In this document: piece after piece, positions 51,053 through 61,376 of the stretch
Position numbering within the stretch: position 1 is the first letter of the stretch
How the letters are laid out: each line of letters begins with the position of its first letter
DNA from: Acinetobacter sedimenti
GTDB taxonomy: Bacteria > Pseudomonadota > Gammaproteobacteria > Pseudomonadales > Moraxellaceae
NCBI RefSeq assembly: GCF_022601685.1
Contig: NZ_JAKUML010000006.1
Coordinates: forward strand, 92,541 to 156,540
Direction of reading: 5' to 3'
DNA: 64,000 nucleotides
Translations under genes and position numbers: made by a program
Notes under the pieces: model-generated
Database searches by the model: none
What the model was told of the DNA's origin: nothing
What the model saw: the letters and a program-made list of their open reading frames with translations, nothing else

Positions 51053-53314
51053 ATGAAAACAATCAAAAGTCGCAAGCATCAATGCGCACCTCAACTCCTT
51101 GCTGTTGCTGCCACAGCCCTTCCTTTTTCAGCCCACGCTGTAGATCAGGTCATTGAGCTTCCTACAATTGAAGTCACAGCAGAACAAGAAAATTATAAAG
51201 TCGACCAAGTGTCTTCTAACAAATTTACCCAGCCTCTAGTCGATACGACACAAACGATATCTATTATCAGTCAACAACTTCTACAAGAACAATCCGCAAG
51301 CACCCTCACTGAAGCATTGCGTAATGTCCCTGGTGTGGGCACATTTGCCTTGGGTGAAAATGGTCGAATGAATACTGGTGATGCAATCACAATGCGTGGT
51401 TTCGATGCTGCTAACAGTATCTTTGTCGATGGTATTCGTGACTTGGGCAACATCAGCCGTGATGTGTTCAATATTGAGCAAATTGAAGTATTTAAAGGCC
51501 CAGCAGGTACTGACAATGGTCGTACAGCTGCTTCTGGTTCAATCAACCTCAAGTCAAAAGAAGCGCAAGCGCAAGACTTCAATCGTGCCACAATTGGCTT
51601 TGGTAGCGACAGCTTTGTTCGCAGTACAGCAGACCTGAATCAATCGATTACTGATAGTGCTGCACTTCGCTTAAATGCCATGATCGAAAATGCAGACGCT
51701 GTAAATCGTGACCATGTTGAAAATAAAAAATGGGCAATCGCACCATCAATTGGGTTTGGTTTAGATTCAGATACACGTTTATTCTTAAACTACTTATACA
51801 CTGAACAAGATAATGTGATCGACGGTGGTGTTTCGACCGTCGGACTTGAAGGTTTTGATGCTTCTCGCAATGAAAACTATGCTGACATTGCAGACTATCT
51901 TAATAGTAATCGTGTTGATGCTTCTACATTTTATGGCTCTGCTGACGATTTTGATGATGTTAAAGCAAACATGGCGACGCTTCGTATTGAGCACGACATC
52001 TCTGAAGTCAGCAAACTCACCAGTGCTGTACGTTGGGGACGTATGACCCACAAGTATTTAGCTACGATTCCAACTAGTTTCGTCGTAAATGGTGATGCAG
52101 AAGATACCCAAGTCAATCGTAGTGGTAACAATGGTGACACAGTTAATAAAATCTTAACCAGTCAAACAAACTTTACAACATCATTCAAAACTGGTGCACT
52201 AGAACACGACCTCAGCACGGGTATCGAAATCACTCAAGAAGAAATGGACAACTATGGCTATGATGCCACCGTTCTTCCAACCTCGCTTTACAATCCAGAC
52301 GCCCGTCTTGCCTCTTCGCTTGAACACAATCCAAGCTACTCAAAAGGCGAGTTAGACACCTACTCAGTTTATGCATTTGACACAGTGCAATTATCACCAC
52401 GTTGGGCAATCAATGGTGGTGTTCGACTTGATCACTATAATTTGAATGCAAATGGCGTAAGCAATACTGCAGGACGTGGTCAACCTGCCAATTATGAGTT
52501 TTCTGAAAGTGAAAATTCTGACAACTTGTTTAATTGGAAAGCAGGCGTGTTGTTTAAACCGACTGAATCAGGTAGCTTCTATGCAAGCTACTCAGTACAA
52601 CAACAGCCTCCTGGTACAATCACTGGCGGTGATGGCTTGGGTAGTTTAAATGCATTTGCGCCTTCAACCAATGCCAACAGCAACAATAACTTAGACCTTG
52701 ACCCACAAGAAACCAATAATGCCGAAATCGGTACAAAATGGGAAGTCATGGATCAACGTTTATTGCTGAGTGGTGCGCTTTTCCACACTGAACTGACCAA
52801 TGAAATGACTGAAGATGATGATGGTACATATTATCAAAATGGCAAAAAAACGGTGAAAGGTGTTGAACTTGGTGCAGTCGGTCAAATTACAGACCAATGG
52901 CAATTGAGTGCTGGGTATACCTACCAAGACTCTGAAATCGAAAATGTTACACAAGCTGTCGGGACTGGCGCTGTATCAGCAGATGGCTCTGACGAAATTC
53001 CATTTACACCAACAGATGCATTTACCTTGTGGTCAACGTATAAAGCTGATAAATGGAGCGTTGGTGGTGGTACACGATATATTGGTGAAATGAAAAAATC
53101 GCGTGATGGCAACCAAGTCGGCCCTGCTGTTGTGCCTGATTATTGGATTGTCGATGCGATGGCAAGCTACCAAATCACCAAAAACATCGGTCTACAACTT
53201 AATGTCAACAATCTATTTGACGAAGACTATGTGGCAAGTATTAACCGTGGTGGCTGGCGCTATATCCCAGGTGCTGAACGTTCATATCGTGCAACGTTAA
53301 ACTTTAACTTCTAA
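51053..53314 (+). CDS. piuA: TonB-dependent siderophore receptor, PiuA/Fiu type
   Basis: Outer-membrane receptor importing catechol-type iron complexes. The 753-residue protein has a signal peptide (cleavage near AHAVDQVIE, about residue 29), a TonB-box-like IELPTIEVTAEQ, and a plug domain (SASTLTEALRNVPGVGTFAL and EQIEVFKGPAGTDNGRT, about 55-200). A 22-strand-type barrel follows, ending in aromatic RSYRATLNFNF. The Fiu/PiuA assignment rests on this sequence pattern and on the next gene, a PiuC/YbiX hydroxylase, the usual neighbour. PiuA-type receptors in Acinetobacter and Pseudomonas mediate entry of siderophore-conjugated antibiotics such as cefiderocol. A Fur-like box precedes it. Confidence 0.83.
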   Translation: MKTIKSRKHQCAPQLLAVAATALPFSAHAVDQVIELPTIEVTAEQENYKVDQVSSNKFTQPLVDTTQTISIISQQLLQEQSASTLTEALRNVPGVGTFALGENGRMNTGDAITMRGFDAANSIFVDGIRDLGNISRDVFNIEQIEVFKGPAGTDNGRTAASGSINLKSKEAQAQDFNRATIGFGSDSFVRSTADLNQSITDSAALRLNAMIENADAVNRDHVENKKWAIAPSIGFGLDSDTRLFLNYLYTEQDNVIDGGVSTVGLEGFDASRNENYADIADYLNSNRVDASTFYGSADDFDDVKANMATLRIEHDISEVSKLTSAVRWGRMTHKYLATIPTSFVVNGDAEDTQVNRSGNNGDTVNKILTSQTNFTTSFKTGALEHDLSTGIEITQEEMDNYGYDATVLPTSLYNPDARLASSLEHNPSYSKGELDTYSVYAFDTVQLSPRWAINGGVRLDHYNLNANGVSNTAGRGQPANYEFSESENSDNLFNWKAGVLFKPTESGSFYASYSVQQQPPGTITGGDGLGSLNAFAPSTNANSNNNLDLDPQETNNAEIGTKWEVMDQRLLLSGALFHTELTNEMTEDDDGTYYQNGKKTVKGVELGAVGQITDQWQLSAGYTYQDSEIENVTQAVGTGAVSADGSDEIPFTPTDAFTLWSTYKADKWSVGGGTRYIGEMKKSRDGNQVGPAVVPDYWIVDAMASYQITKNIGLQLNVNNLFDEDYVASINRGGWRYIPGAERSYRATLNFNF

Positions 53315-53339
53315 GTTCGATATTAAGTTAAGGTACAAC

Positions 53340-53395
53340 AGCCTATCTACTGATATCATCACATTGTGGTTTTATCCGTAAGATAGGCTTTTTTT
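53340..53395 (+). terminator. Terminator-like hairpin after piuA
   Basis: AGCCTATCT (53340-53348) pairs with AGATAGGCT (53381-53389) and is followed by a T-run to 53395. The loop is long (32 bases), so efficiency is uncertain. Confidence 0.65.
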
Positions 53396-53476
53396 ATTAT
53401 CACATATTGATCTCTGTAGTTACTTAACGCTGTTCATGATCAAATCTATTCTTTGTTATAGTAGGTCTTATTAGAC

Positions 53477-54154
53477 ATGATTTTACACATTCCCGAAGTG
53501 CTGACTAAAGTGCAAGTTCAGCAGTTTTATCAAATCCTAGAACAATCCGACTGGGTTGATGGACGTAGCACAGTTGGTGATCAGGGTGCAAAAGTCAAAC
53601 GCAACTTACAACTACCTGAGAACGGTGAAGTTGCTCAGCAACTGGGCAAAATCATTCTCGAACAACTCAACAATAATCCCTTTTTCTTTGCTGCTGCCTT
53701 ACCGCTTCGCATCGTCCCACCATTATTTAATCGCTATGAAGGTGGTGGCGAATATGGTTTTCACGTTGATGGTGCTGTGCGTGGCTTTCACCAATCACCA
53801 AACCTACTTCGTACCGATCTGTCTTGTACCATTTTCCTCAATGAACCTGAGGACTATGAAGGTGGTGAACTGATCATCCAAGACCTTTATGGCGAACATG
53901 AAGTCAAACTTCCTGCTGGTGATATGGTGCTCTACCCTTCAAGTAGTATTCATAAAGTCACGCCTGTAACTCAAGGCAAACGTGTTTGTTCATTTTTTTG
54001 GATTCAAAGTATGATTCGAGATGATATGAAGCGCACATCGTTATTTGAGCTGGATCAGGTGATTACTCGTATGCGCACCAAAGGTGAAAATGAAGACACT
54101 TTGGCATTAGTGAACCACTACCACAACCTTTTGCGAATGTGGAGTGAAATTTAA
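53477..54154 (+). CDS. piuC: PKHD-type hydroxylase PiuC (Fe(II)/2-oxoglutarate dioxygenase)
   Basis: A 225-residue 2-oxoglutarate/Fe(II) dioxygenase of the YbiX/PiuC family. The iron-binding triad is seen as H and D in [12 protein letters not shown] (about residues 93-104) and H in [14 protein letters not shown] (about 157), with the 2-oxoglutarate Arg in GKRVCSFFW. The C-terminal helical extension is typical. It is placed 162 bases after piuA, with which it is linked in Pseudomonas, Acinetobacter and E. coli (fiu-ybiX). Its function in iron or siderophore use is not firmly known. A terminator-like hairpin between the two suggests partly independent expression. Confidence 0.9.
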   Translation: MILHIPEVLTKVQVQQFYQILEQSDWVDGRSTVGDQGAKVKRNLQLPENGEVAQQLGKIILEQLNNNPFFFAAALPLRIVPPLFNRYEGGGEYGFHVDGAVRGFHQSPNLLRTDLSCTIFLNEPEDYEGGELIIQDLYGEHEVKLPAGDMVLYPSSSIHKVTPVTQGKRVCSFFWIQSMIRDDMKRTSLFELDQVITRMRTKGENEDTLALVNHYHNLLRMWSEI

Positions 54155-54351
54155 AAATTTTTCCTAATAAAATATTTATTTTCAAAAATATTTATCATGC
54201 ATAGCTATACTTTTGCATAGATTAGAAATACATTTCCATTTTTTCAGCGTACAATAATAGTTAATCAATCTATTGTCCTTTGTATTATCCACACAAAACG
54301 ACTCAATGCTGTTTACAGTATTTTAAATTCGTCAAAAGCGGAGCGCTCATC

Positions 54352-56043
54352 ATGTTAAAAGATCCTAGCCAAAAATATCGTCGCATGTATCAACGTGTCG
54401 ATTTACCCGATCGTCAGTGGCCAAACAACGAAATTACACAAGCCCCGATTTGGATGAGCACCGATCTACGTGATGGTAACCAAGCGATTTTCGAACCGAT
54501 GAGCATCGAACAAAAATTCAAGATGTTCCAAATGTTAGTCGGCATTGGCTTTAAACATATCGAGATCGGCTTTCCTTCTGCATCACAAGTCGACTTTGAC
54601 TTTACCCGTAAATTGATCGAAGAAAATCACATTCCCGATGATGTCTATATCGAAGTCTTGGTGCAAGCCCGTGATCATTTGATCGAGCGCACTTTTGAAT
54701 CGTTAATCGGTGTGAAGCGTGCCATCGTACATATTTATAATTCAAACTCACCGACCTTCCGTAAAAAAGTCTTAAATGTCGATGAAGCAGGCGCAAAAAC
54801 TTTAGCGATGAATGCAGCGACGAAGGTCAAACAAACTGCGGAAAAATATCCTGATACCGAATGGGTCTTCCAATATAGCCCTGAATGCTTTACTGCGACA
54901 GAGTTAGAAGTAGCGAAAGATGTGTGTGATGCTGTCACTGAGATTTGGGAAGCATCTGAGGACAATAAAGTGATTTTGAACTTACCTGCGACGGTTGAAG
55001 TGTCTACACCAAATGTCTATGCCGATCAGATCGAATGGATGCACCGCAACTTACAGCGTCGTGAAGGTGTGATTATTTCTGTCCATCCGCACAATGACCG
55101 TGGCTGTGGTATCGCTGCTGCCGAGCTTGCATTGATGGCGGGTGCAGATCGTGTCGAAGGCTGTGTATTTGGAAATGGCGAGCGTACGGGCAATGTCGAT
55201 GTGGCTGCGGTTGCCTTGAATATGTACACCCAAGGTGTTGCGCCAAACTTAGATTTCTCCAATGTCAATGAAATCATTGCCACTGTTGAAGAATGCACAG
55301 GTTTGCCAGTGCATCCACGTCATCCATATGCAGGTGATTTGGTCTTTACTGCATTCTCAGGCTCGCACCAAGATGCGATCAAAAAAGGCTTCGAATTTCA
55401 AAAAGACGAAGATATTTGGGATATGCCGTATTTGCCAATCGACCCAAAAGATTTGGGACGCAGCTATGATGCGGTGATCCGTGTCAATAGTCAGTCTGGT
55501 AAAGGCGGTATCGCTTACTTACTTGAGTCAAGCTATGGTGTGGTCTTGCCACGTCGCTTACAGATTGAATTTAGTCAAATCGTGCAACAACATACCGATG
55601 CACATGGTACAGAGATCAGTGCGGATCAGATTTGGGAATTGTTCAAACAGACTTACATTTATACTGCTCAAAAATATTATCAAATTAAAAATTATCACTT
55701 GTCAGATCATAATGGTCGTCAAGCGGTTCAATTTGAAGTATTGGCAGGTGGCGAAGTACGTCATCTTACAGGCGAAGGTAATGGCCCAATTTCTGCGATT
55801 TTGGATGCGATTGCCCTACCGATCGATGTATTGAACTATGAAGAAAAAAGTATCGGTCACGGTGCCAATGCCAAAGCCCTTGCGATGATTGAGTTGCAAG
55901 TCCAAGGTCAACCAATCAGCGGATTTGGTGTCGGAATTCATGACAATATCGTCACTGCATCCATCGAAGCGATCTTGGCATGTATCAATCGCATGATCGA
56001 AAAAGGTGCGATCGAAGCAGGTCAAGTCACAGAAACGGCTTGA
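54352..56043 (+). CDS. leuA: 2-isopropylmalate synthase
   Basis: First committed enzyme of leucine synthesis, condensing acetyl-CoA with 2-ketoisovalerate. The 563-residue protein has the catalytic N-terminal TIM barrel with [16 protein letters not shown] (metal and substrate Arg/Asp), the helix [20 protein letters not shown] (metal-binding His), and [21 protein letters not shown]-terminal LeuA allosteric domain (about residues 440-560) gives leucine feedback. Length fits the long (actinobacterial/pseudomonad) LeuA type. The ATG at 54352 has GGAG about nine bases upstream. A TTG at 54280 is rejected. The leader shows no leucine-rich peptide, so attenuation is not evident. Confidence 0.95.
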   Translation: MLKDPSQKYRRMYQRVDLPDRQWPNNEITQAPIWMSTDLRDGNQAIFEPMSIEQKFKMFQMLVGIGFKHIEIGFPSASQVDFDFTRKLIEENHIPDDVYIEVLVQARDHLIERTFESLIGVKRAIVHIYNSNSPTFRKKVLNVDEAGAKTLAMNAATKVKQTAEKYPDTEWVFQYSPECFTATELEVAKDVCDAVTEIWEASEDNKVILNLPATVEVSTPNVYADQIEWMHRNLQRREGVIISVHPHNDRGCGIAAAELALMAGADRVEGCVFGNGERTGNVDVAAVALNMYTQGVAPNLDFSNVNEIIATVEECTGLPVHPRHPYAGDLVFTAFSGSHQDAIKKGFEFQKDEDIWDMPYLPIDPKDLGRSYDAVIRVNSQSGKGGIAYLLESSYGVVLPRRLQIEFSQIVQQHTDAHGTEISADQIWELFKQTYIYTAQKYYQIKNYHLSDHNGRQAVQFEVLAGGEVRHLTGEGNGPISAILDAIALPIDVLNYEEKSIGHGANAKALAMIELQVQGQPISGFGVGIHDNIVTASIEAILACINRMIEKGAIEAGQVTETA

Positions 56044-56063
56044 ATTAAAATCATTTAAAGCAA

Positions 56064-56108
56064 TTTTGCTATGGAAGTATACCAATTTATTGGTATCCTT
56101 TTGCTATG
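56064..56108 (+). other. Direct-repeat-flanked hairpin between leuA and metX
   Basis: ATACCAA (56079-56085) and TTGGTAT (56090-56096) form a 7-bp stem with a 4-base loop. TTTTGCTATG occurs on both sides, at 56064-56073 and 56099-56108. It lies in the 88-base gap before metX. It resembles neither a known SAM riboswitch nor a strong terminator. Confidence 0.4.
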
Positions 56109-56131
56109 AAAAAATCTATCAAGGGATCAAC

Positions 56132-57313
56132 GTGAGCTTTGCAAGTGATTCAGTCGGTATAGTTAGTCCACAAAAGTTTAATTTTGAAGAGCCACTTGAG
56201 CTTGAGTGTGGTCGAGTTTTGCCACGTTTCGAAATCATGGTCGAAACTTATGGGCAACTCAATGCCGATCGCTCCAATGCGATTTTGATTTGTCATGCGC
56301 TCTCTGGACATCACCACGCAGCTGGTTATCACCACGAAGATGATAAAAAAGCAGGTTGGTGGGACGAATGTATTGGCCCAGGTAAAGCGATAGATACCAA
56401 TCTCTTTTATGTCGTCGCTTTGAACAATATTGGTGGTTGCAACGGCTCTACAGGACCAACCTCTCCGAATCCTGAAAATGACAATCGTCCTTACGGTCCA
56501 GATTTTCCACTCGTTACAGTACGAGATTGGGTCAAAACCCAAAAAATGCTCTCTGAGCGTCTTGGTATTGCGGTATGGCATGCTGTGGTCGGCGGTTCAT
56601 TAGGTGGTATGCAAGCCTTACAATGGTCGGTCGATTATCCTGATGATTTGCGTAATTGTGTCATCATCGCAAGTGCACCGAAGCTCACCGCACAAAATAT
56701 TGCCTTTAACGAGGTGGCACGTCAGTCAATATTGTCTGATCCTGATTTTCATCATGGGCGTTACCTCGAACATGACAGCTATCCAAAACGTGGCTTGATC
56801 TTGGCACGCATGGTTGGTCATATCACCTACCTGTCTGAAGAAGCGATGAAGCAAAAGTTTGGTCGTGATTTAAAACTTGGAAAATTCATGTACGGCTTTG
56901 ACGTCGAGTTTCAAGTGGAAAGCTATTTGCGCTATCAAGGTGAGCAATTTAGCCGAAACTTCGATGCCAATACATACCTGATCATGACCAAAGCTTTAGA
57001 TTACTTTGATCCTGCACGTGAGTTTGAGGGTGATTTACCAAAAGCCTTAGCGCAGTCCAAATGTCGATTCTTAGTCGTATCATTTACCACCGACTGGCGC
57101 TTTGCCCCGTCTCGCTCGCAAGAAATTGTACGTGCGTTGACCTCAAATCATAAACCAGTGAGCTATGTCGATATCGAAGCCGAACAAGGACACGATTCTT
57201 TCTTATTTCCTGTGCCGCTGTATGTGAAAACCATGCACAACTTTTTGACCAGCAGTTTGAATAGCATCTCTGCACCACAAACGCTCACTCAAAACACGCC
57301 TCAAGGAGAATAA
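56132..57313 (+). CDS. metX: Homoserine O-acetyltransferase (or succinyltransferase) MetX
   Basis: Alpha/beta hydrolase-fold enzyme activating homoserine for methionine synthesis. The 393-residue product has the nucleophile elbow [14 protein letters not shown] (Ser about residue 157), the segment [15 protein letters not shown], conserved [17 protein letters not shown], and catalytic Asp and His in the C-terminus ([11 protein letters not shown]). The GTG at 56132 (VSFASDS) is preceded by AAGGGA about five bases away, so I reject the 42-residue upstream extension. MetX family members use acetyl-CoA or succinyl-CoA, and sequence alone does not always tell which. It is followed after two bases by metW, the usual partner. 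Confidence 0.93.
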   Translation: MSFASDSVGIVSPQKFNFEEPLELECGRVLPRFEIMVETYGQLNADRSNAILICHALSGHHHAAGYHHEDDKKAGWWDECIGPGKAIDTNLFYVVALNNIGGCNGSTGPTSPNPENDNRPYGPDFPLVTVRDWVKTQKMLSERLGIAVWHAVVGGSLGGMQALQWSVDYPDDLRNCVIIASAPKLTAQNIAFNEVARQSILSDPDFHHGRYLEHDSYPKRGLILARMVGHITYLSEEAMKQKFGRDLKLGKFMYGFDVEFQVESYLRYQGEQFSRNFDANTYLIMTKALDYFDPAREFEGDLPKALAQSKCRFLVVSFTTDWRFAPSRSQEIVRALTSNHKPVSYVDIEAEQGHDSFLFPVPLYVKTMHNFLTSSLNSISAPQTLTQNTPQGE

Positions 57314-57315
57314 GT

Positions 57316-57909
57316 ATGCGTTTAGATCAACAACTTGCAGAAAAGTGGATCAAACCGAATTCTCGTGTGCTTGATCTCGGCTGTGGCAATGGAGAGTTGC
57401 TCGCACATATGCAACAAAAGCACAATGTCCAAGCTTATGGGCTCGAAATTGATCAAGAAAAAATCGCAATTGCCATCGGTCGGGGCTTGAATATTATCCA
57501 ACAAGACCTTAATCTAGGCTTAAAACAGTTTGCAGACCAAAGTTTTGACTATGTGGTTATGGCACAAGCTTTGCAAGCTGTAGATACACCAGATGTATTA
57601 CTTCGTGATATGGTGCGAGTTGGGCGAGAGGCGATTATCACCTTTCCAAACTTTGCCCATTGGAAAACACGTTCTTTCCTTGCTTTAAAAGGGAAAATGC
57701 CTGTTTCTGAGGCATTGCCATACATGTGGTACAATACGCCAAATATTCACTTGTGCACCTTTAAGGACTTCGAAGCCTTGTGCGCAGAAAACAATATTCG
57801 AATTATCAACCGTCTTGCTGTCAATGATAATCAGCAAGGCAGTTTAATGATGAAACACATGCCAAATTTATTTGGTGAAACAGCAATTTATAGAGTCAGT
57901 GCCCTATGA
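57316..57909 (+). CDS. metW: Methionine biosynthesis protein MetW
   Basis: A 197-residue SAM-binding-fold protein that in Proteobacteria accompanies MetX and is needed for its homoserine acylation. The methyltransferase-like motif is SRVLDLGCGNGELLAHM (residues about 17-33), with the acidic motif II (YGLEIDQEKIAIAI) and DYVVMAQALQAVDTPDVLL. The long conserved stretch GREAIITFPNFAHWKTRSFL is diagnostic. The gene starts two bases after the metX stop and its own stop overlaps the start of the Sel1 gene by four bases, so the three are one operon. Confidence 0.95.
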   Translation: MRLDQQLAEKWIKPNSRVLDLGCGNGELLAHMQQKHNVQAYGLEIDQEKIAIAIGRGLNIIQQDLNLGLKQFADQSFDYVVMAQALQAVDTPDVLLRDMVRVGREAIITFPNFAHWKTRSFLALKGKMPVSEALPYMWYNTPNIHLCTFKDFEALCAENNIRIINRLAVNDNQQGSLMMKHMPNLFGETAIYRVSAL

Positions 57910-58499
57910 AAAAACTCGCTTTAAGTAGCTTATTCGGCGTCCTTAGTGTTGTTGCGATGTCTACTCATGCCGAACTCATCAGCCAACAACCATCTAGTCA
58001 GTCTACCGTTGCACAGTATGCGACCATGCCAATCAACCAGTTGGCTCAGACTGCACAAGCAGGTCAAGCACCTGCGCAATTCTTCTTGGCGGAGCGTTAT
58101 AAACGTGGTCAAGGTGTTGCCAAAGATATGGATCAAGCGTTCGCTTGGTTCAAAAAATCTGCCGATCAAGGCATCCCAGCAGCACAGCTGAATGTCGGTC
58201 AGATGTATGCCAGCGGTAATGGTGTGAAGAAAAACATTGATGCTGCCAAACAATATTTGATGAAAGCCGCTAAGCTCGGTGATAATCGTGCAAGTTACAA
58301 CTTAGCAGTACTTGAAGAACGTGCTAAAAACTATGTGGGTGCCTATCAATGGTACGAGCTATCGACTCGTGATGGCATGCTCGACTACCGTGTCAAAGAT
58401 ATGTCTGAAAAGAAAATCGTTAAATTGGCTGCCAACCTGAGTCAAAATGACATGCGTCTTGCGCGTGAGCGTGCTGACAGTTGGATTCAAGCAGACTAA
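57906..58499 (+). CDS. Secreted Sel1/TPR-repeat protein
   Basis: A 197-residue protein with a signal peptide (MKKLALSSLFGVLSVVAMST, cleavage about residue 22). It then has Sel1-like repeats: AQFFLAERYKRGQGVAKDMD, AAQLNVGQMYASGNGVKKNI and a weaker third. Sel1 proteins bind proteins or peptidoglycan in the periplasm. Its ATG overlaps the metW stop (ATGA), so it is translated with the methionine genes, although no link to methionine is known to me. No catalytic motif is visible. Confidence 0.86.
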   Translation: MKKLALSSLFGVLSVVAMSTHAELISQQPSSQSTVAQYATMPINQLAQTAQAGQAPAQFFLAERYKRGQGVAKDMDQAFAWFKKSADQGIPAAQLNVGQMYASGNGVKKNIDAAKQYLMKAAKLGDNRASYNLAVLEERAKNYVGAYQWYELSTRDGMLDYRVKDMSEKKIVKLAANLSQNDMRLARERADSWIQAD

Positions 58500-58683
58500 C
58501 TCTTTTTATTCACAATTTAGATGTCATCAAGCCAATGCAAGTCATCGGCTTTTTTTGCACTTAGGCGTTGCCGATTTATTTTGTGTACAAATGATCACCG
58601 ACTTATAAGTTTTATTAAACCTTTTTTTCTGATTCCAGCTTGTCATATACTGTGAGCATATTGACTTCCATTGCGTAGTTGCA

Positions 58684-60219
58684 ATGCAACAAAAACTGAT
58701 GAAATCACCTTATCCAAATTTATTATTTTCAAAACCGTTATTTTCTACACGACCAAAACGCTTGGTCTTGAGCATTGCCATATTCTGCAATAGCATCGTC
58801 TACGCAACGCCTTATAGTTTTGAGCAAGCCGAACAACGTGTTTTTGACGCCTCATATAGCTTGCAGTCGCAACGTGCACTACAACAGGCTAGCGAACTTG
58901 AAGCACAAGCGGTCAAGTATTTAGGTTTACCACGTGTCGATTTAAATGCACGAGCTTATGCCTTTCACGCTGAAACTGATGTGCCACTCGATCAATTTAA
59001 ACAAGGCATTGAAGATCAGCTTTCGCAGCGTGTCAGTGATCGGATTTCTGAACTTGAAAATGCAGGCGTACCAAGTGGCGCATTGGATGGCGTACAGTCT
59101 GGAATTAACAATATTATCCATGATGGTGTCAGTCAGTTTCCCAATTACGCACATCTCGAACTCGAAGATGAAGTATTTCGCCCAACGGTTTCTGTGAGCA
59201 TGCCGATTTATACTGGTGGCTTAACCTCCAGTGCAAAAGAAATCGCTAAAATTCGTGCCAATAGCAGTACATTTAACCAACAACAAACTGAAGATTCCCA
59301 GCGCTTCCAATTGATCACGTTTTATTTTGATGTACAACTTCAGCAACAGTTACTTGCATCAAGTCGCAATAATCTCGATGCAATGCAACGTCATTTAGAC
59401 AATGCCCTGAAGCTTGAGCAACAAGGTTTTATTAGTCGTGGGCAACGCATGCAATTCGAAGTCGCTCGTAACAATGGCAATCGTTTGTATCAAAGCGCTC
59501 AGCGTCAATTGCAATCTAGCCAATATCAACTACAAAACCTCCTACACAGCATGGATACGGTTGAACCGAGCACACCCTTATTCGTCAATGAGCAGTCCGC
59601 TTTAAAATTAAATGAGTTGATGGAAAGCTATGCAGGCAACTCTCCTCTGATTCAAAAATTGCAAAATGATACAGCCCTTGCACAGCAGAAAGTCAAAATA
59701 CAACAAGCCGCACAAAAGCCCAAAGTGTTTGGCTTTGGTGAATATGCTTTAGATGATGAGGAAAATTGGATCGTTGGCGTGATGGCAAGCTATAACCTGT
59801 TCTCTGGCGTTGATAAACGCAAACAAGTACAAGCAGCACAGCTGCAAAGCCAAGCAGCACAGCTACTTACCGAACAAAGCAAAGTCGAACTTGCCAATGT
59901 GATTCATAGTAGTTATCAATCCATGCTCGGCGCACAGCGTAGCCATCAATTATTAAAAGACAATATGCGGGCTGCCGAAGAAAATCTACGCATTCAAACC
60001 CTGTCCTTTCGTGAGGATATGGGTACAGCGACCGATGTGATCGACGCTGAAAATAATATCAATGCATTGCATGCCGAGATAGCGACCAATGCTTATAAAT
60101 ATGTCATGTCTTTGGCGACACTGTTACAAAGTCACGGCTCACTCGATCAATTTCAAAATTTTATCCATGCACCTGATAGCGATAAAATTGTTACCACAGT
60201 TGCAGGAGGTACACCATGA
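58684..60219 (+). CDS. TolC-family outer membrane channel
   Basis: A 511-residue outer-membrane efflux protein with an N-terminal signal (about residues 25-42, ending IVYATPY). It has the two repeated TolC domains with long helical hairpins rich in Gln, Ala and Leu (for example ANNIDLDAM-type helices around residues 215-290 and 355-470). It opens an operon of TolC, HlyD and two ABC-2 permeases. The HlyD start overlaps its stop (ATGA). The start is uncertain: an ATG five codons downstream (58699) is equally weak in ribosome signal. Function: exit duct of a tripartite exporter. Confidence 0.87.
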   Translation: MQQKLMKSPYPNLLFSKPLFSTRPKRLVLSIAIFCNSIVYATPYSFEQAEQRVFDASYSLQSQRALQQASELEAQAVKYLGLPRVDLNARAYAFHAETDVPLDQFKQGIEDQLSQRVSDRISELENAGVPSGALDGVQSGINNIIHDGVSQFPNYAHLELEDEVFRPTVSVSMPIYTGGLTSSAKEIAKIRANSSTFNQQQTEDSQRFQLITFYFDVQLQQQLLASSRNNLDAMQRHLDNALKLEQQGFISRGQRMQFEVARNNGNRLYQSAQRQLQSSQYQLQNLLHSMDTVEPSTPLFVNEQSALKLNELMESYAGNSPLIQKLQNDTALAQQKVKIQQAAQKPKVFGFGEYALDDEENWIVGVMASYNLFSGVDKRKQVQAAQLQSQAAQLLTEQSKVELANVIHSSYQSMLGAQRSHQLLKDNMRAAEENLRIQTLSFREDMGTATDVIDAENNINALHAEIATNAYKYVMSLATLLQSHGSLDQFQNFIHAPDSDKIVTTVAGGTP

Positions 60220-61346
60220 ACGATCAACCAAATGATGATGTACCAGAAAACAATACGCAAAAAAGCAATGCTTCGGATAATCAGAGAAATAGTGACGTAA
60301 CAAATAACACATCGCAAAAACAGTCTGACCGTAATTTAAATAACAGCAATTCGAATGCGCAGAAAAAATCAAAGCTGAAAAAAATTATCACTATATTGGT
60401 GGTATTGATCTTACTGGGTCTGATTGTTTTTGGACTATGGAAAAGCTATCAGCCGAAAACAATTAGCATTCAAGGACGTGTTGAAGCCGATACCATTCAT
60501 GTCAGTAGCAAAGTGCCGAGTCGCATTGAACAGCTCTTTGTGCATGAAGGTGAACAGGTAAAACAAGGTCAGGCGCTGATCAAACTCAGTAGTCCTGAAG
60601 TCGAAGCGAAAAAGCAACAAGCGCTCGCCTCACTTCAATCTGCACTCGCATTACAGTCCACCGCAGAACGTGGCTCGCAACAAGAAAATATCGACACGCT
60701 CTACGCCAATTGGCAAAGTGTCAAAGCGCAAGCAGCTTTGGCAGAAACCACCTATCAACGTGGACAGACCTTATATCAACAAGGTGTGATCTCTCGTCAG
60801 CGTCGTGACCAAATGCACGCTGCGAAGATTTCTGCCAACGAACTGGCGGAAGCATCGTACCAACAATATGCCCGTGCCGAACGTGGTAGCACCTCACAGC
60901 AAAAATCCTCTGCCGATGCACAAGTGGAAATTGCTCGTGCAGCAGTGAGTGAAGCCAATGCCATGGAGGCGGAAACTTTACTGCACGCCCCGCAAGATTC
61001 CACCGTCTCAGAAATCTATGGTGAAACCAGTGAGTTGGTGGTCATGGGCGTGCCGATTATCAGCCTACTGACGGATGATTATTGGGTCAGCCTGAATGTG
61101 CGTGAAGATCAATATGCCAATGTCTACAAAAAGAAAAGCCTTGAGGGCTACATTCCTGCACTCGATCAAAAAGCGACTTTTTTAATCAAAACCATCGATG
61201 CCGAAGGTGATTTTGCCACCATCAAAACCACTCGTCAGACTGGCGGTTACGATATTCGTAGCTTTAAATTGCATCTTGAGCCTGAACAAAAAATCCCTGA
61301 CCTCAAAGTCGGCATGAGCGTGATCTTTGAAGTTGAAGGACAATAA
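60216..61346 (+). CDS. HlyD-family periplasmic adaptor
   Basis: A 376-residue membrane fusion protein linking inner membrane permeases to the TolC-like channel. It has a cytoplasmic N-terminal tail of about 50 residues, very rich in Asn, Ser, Gln and Lys, then one membrane helix (KKIITILVVLILLGLIVFGL, about residues 53-72). The lipoyl/barrel-sandwich region follows (VSSKVPSRIEQLFVHEGEQV, and GQALIKLSSPEVEAK). Next comes an alpha-helical hairpin (about 130-260), then EAETLLHAPQDSTVSEIYGE and a beta-barrel end. The N-terminal tail is the odd part. It overlaps the TolC gene by four bases and precedes the first permease by about 30 bases. Confidence 0.9.
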   Translation: MNDQPNDDVPENNTQKSNASDNQRNSDVTNNTSQKQSDRNLNNSNSNAQKKSKLKKIITILVVLILLGLIVFGLWKSYQPKTISIQGRVEADTIHVSSKVPSRIEQLFVHEGEQVKQGQALIKLSSPEVEAKKQQALASLQSALALQSTAERGSQQENIDTLYANWQSVKAQAALAETTYQRGQTLYQQGVISRQRRDQMHAAKISANELAEASYQQYARAERGSTSQQKSSADAQVEIARAAVSEANAMEAETLLHAPQDSTVSEIYGETSELVVMGVPIISLLTDDYWVSLNVREDQYANVYKKKSLEGYIPALDQKATFLIKTIDAEGDFATIKTTRQTGGYDIRSFKLHLEPEQKIPDLKVGMSVIFEVEGQ

Positions 61347-61376
61347 AGCCTTGAATTTTCAAAAATTCGATAGCGC

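Noticed and set aside
54280..54351. Extended leuA start (TTG at 54280)
   Set aside because: No ribosome site, and the extra residues lack family similarity. GGAG precedes the ATG at 54352.
56006..56131. 42-codon extension of metX
   Set aside because: It overlaps the end of leuA and contains random-looking sequence. AAGGGA before the GTG at 56132 gives the family start.
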